The translations under genes were made by a program, and so were the position numbers. From Syntrophales bacterium (GTDB lineage Bacteria > Desulfobacterota > Syntrophia > Syntrophales > UBA2210), in the NCBI GenBank assembly GCA_023230565.1, contig JALNXD010000085.1, positions 1 through 5,848 of the forward strand: 5,848 bases of DNA, read 5' to 3'. Below are positions 5,664 to 5,848 of the stretch, piece after piece. The notes beneath the pieces were generated by a model, which was given only the letters and a program-made list of their open reading frames with translations, searched no databases and was not told the DNA's origin. Numbering within the stretch: position 1 is the first letter of the stretch; each line of letters starts with the position of its first letter.

Positions 5664-5699
5664 TGGCAGAGCCATTGTGACAAGTTAATGGCTCTGCCA
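5664..5699. terminator. 13-bp perfect hairpin downstream of the substrate-binding protein gene
   Basis: TGGCAGAGCCATT (5664-5676) pairs perfectly with AATGGCTCTGCCA (5687-5699), with a 10-base loop, 22 bases after the stop codon. The position suits transcript 3'-end formation or protection. No T tract follows on the + strand; on the - strand the stem is followed by TCTTTTATC, a weak T tract. It may separate the receptor gene from anything downstream. Confidence 0.55.
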
Positions 5700-5729
5700 A
5701 CCGCAGAAGTGTGTCAATTGACATGTTGT

Positions 5730-5848
5730 TGTAGCCCCCAATTAAACCGGACACGGATCTAACTGGAAATAAGCGTTAGTCATAGCTATAGTGTTAGCGC
5801 TCAAACCAGAAAGAAGGTGCCCGATGAATCCAGTTGAAGTAGTAACAT
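5730..5848 (+). mobile_element. Possible left end of an insertion sequence (runs off the window)
   Basis: From 5730 the sequence starts TGTAGCCCCCAATTAAACC and continues GGACAC to 5754. This 5'-TG, C-run, AATTAAACCGGACAC style resembles terminal repeats of IS3- or IS21-like elements as I remember them. A reading frame with its own ribosome site starts 70 bases inside, at 5824, the spacing expected for a first transposase ORF. The right end, the partner repeat and the target duplication lie outside the window, so this is a resemblance and not a demonstration. Confidence 0.35.
5824..5848 (+). CDS. Start of an unidentified gene, 3' partial (possibly a transposase ORF)
   Basis: ATG at 5824 is preceded by AAGAAGG (5811-5817) with 6-base spacing, a good ribosome site. 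Only eight codons (MNPVEVVT) are in the window. If the IS-end interpretation is right this would be the first ORF of the element. Too little is visible to assign a family. Confidence 0.4.

Noticed and set aside
1..5848. CRISPR array, tRNA or rRNA genes
   Set aside because: No regularly spaced direct repeats, no cloverleaf with a TTCGA-type arm and no rRNA segments were seen on either strand.

Overview
The window looks like a bacterial chromosome segment from a Gram-negative organism of moderate to low GC. An OmpA-family outer-membrane protein, Sec-type signal peptides and Shine-Dalgarno sites support this. The mix of a modular extracellular protein ending in a dockerin, an OmpA with thrombospondin-type-3-like calcium repeats, and a branched-chain-type ABC substrate-binding protein is common in Desulfobacterota ('deltaproteobacteria') and related environmental lineages. 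That placement is inference only. All recognisable genes read on the + strand.

Layout. Positions 1-1964 hold the C-terminal part of a large surface or extracellular protein, open at the left edge. It has about four repeated beta-sandwich modules of the carboxypeptidase-regulatory-like type, then Asp-rich calcium-binding repeats, then a type I dockerin. Positions 1965-2126 are intergenic and contain a CRP-like palindrome. Positions 2127-2891 encode the end of an OmpA beta-barrel, an Ala-Pro linker, calcium repeats and a peptidoglycan-binding OmpA_C domain. Its barrel frame runs upstream into a stop codon with no usable start, so the gene looks 5'-truncated. It ends at a good rho-independent terminator (2912-2951). 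Positions 3066-3395 hold a doubtful ORF with a signal peptide, probably a gene fragment. Positions 3493-3636 hold a 47-residue single-pass membrane protein with a clear Shine-Dalgarno. Positions 3637-4324 are AT-rich with no convincing gene, but contain a 13-bp hairpin, an orphan 12-nt perfect Shine-Dalgarno and a possible promoter. Positions 4325-5641 encode a complete periplasmic substrate-binding protein of the Leu/Ile/Val type. From about 5730 the sequence resembles the left end of an insertion sequence, and a new reading frame starts at 5824 and leaves the window.

Functionally, the first two genes are cell-envelope or extracellular proteins sharing calcium-binding Asp repeats, and the third main gene is a solute receptor. 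No transporter permease or ATPase is present, so the receptor is an orphan within this window. There is no evidence that these genes form one operon: gaps are long and hairpins separate them. The stretch 1965-4320 (truncated ompA, fragment-like ORF, gene-poor AT-rich DNA), bordered further right by an IS-like end, looks more like a rearranged or decaying segment than a coherent new system. I did not find a convincing previously undescribed multi-gene system.
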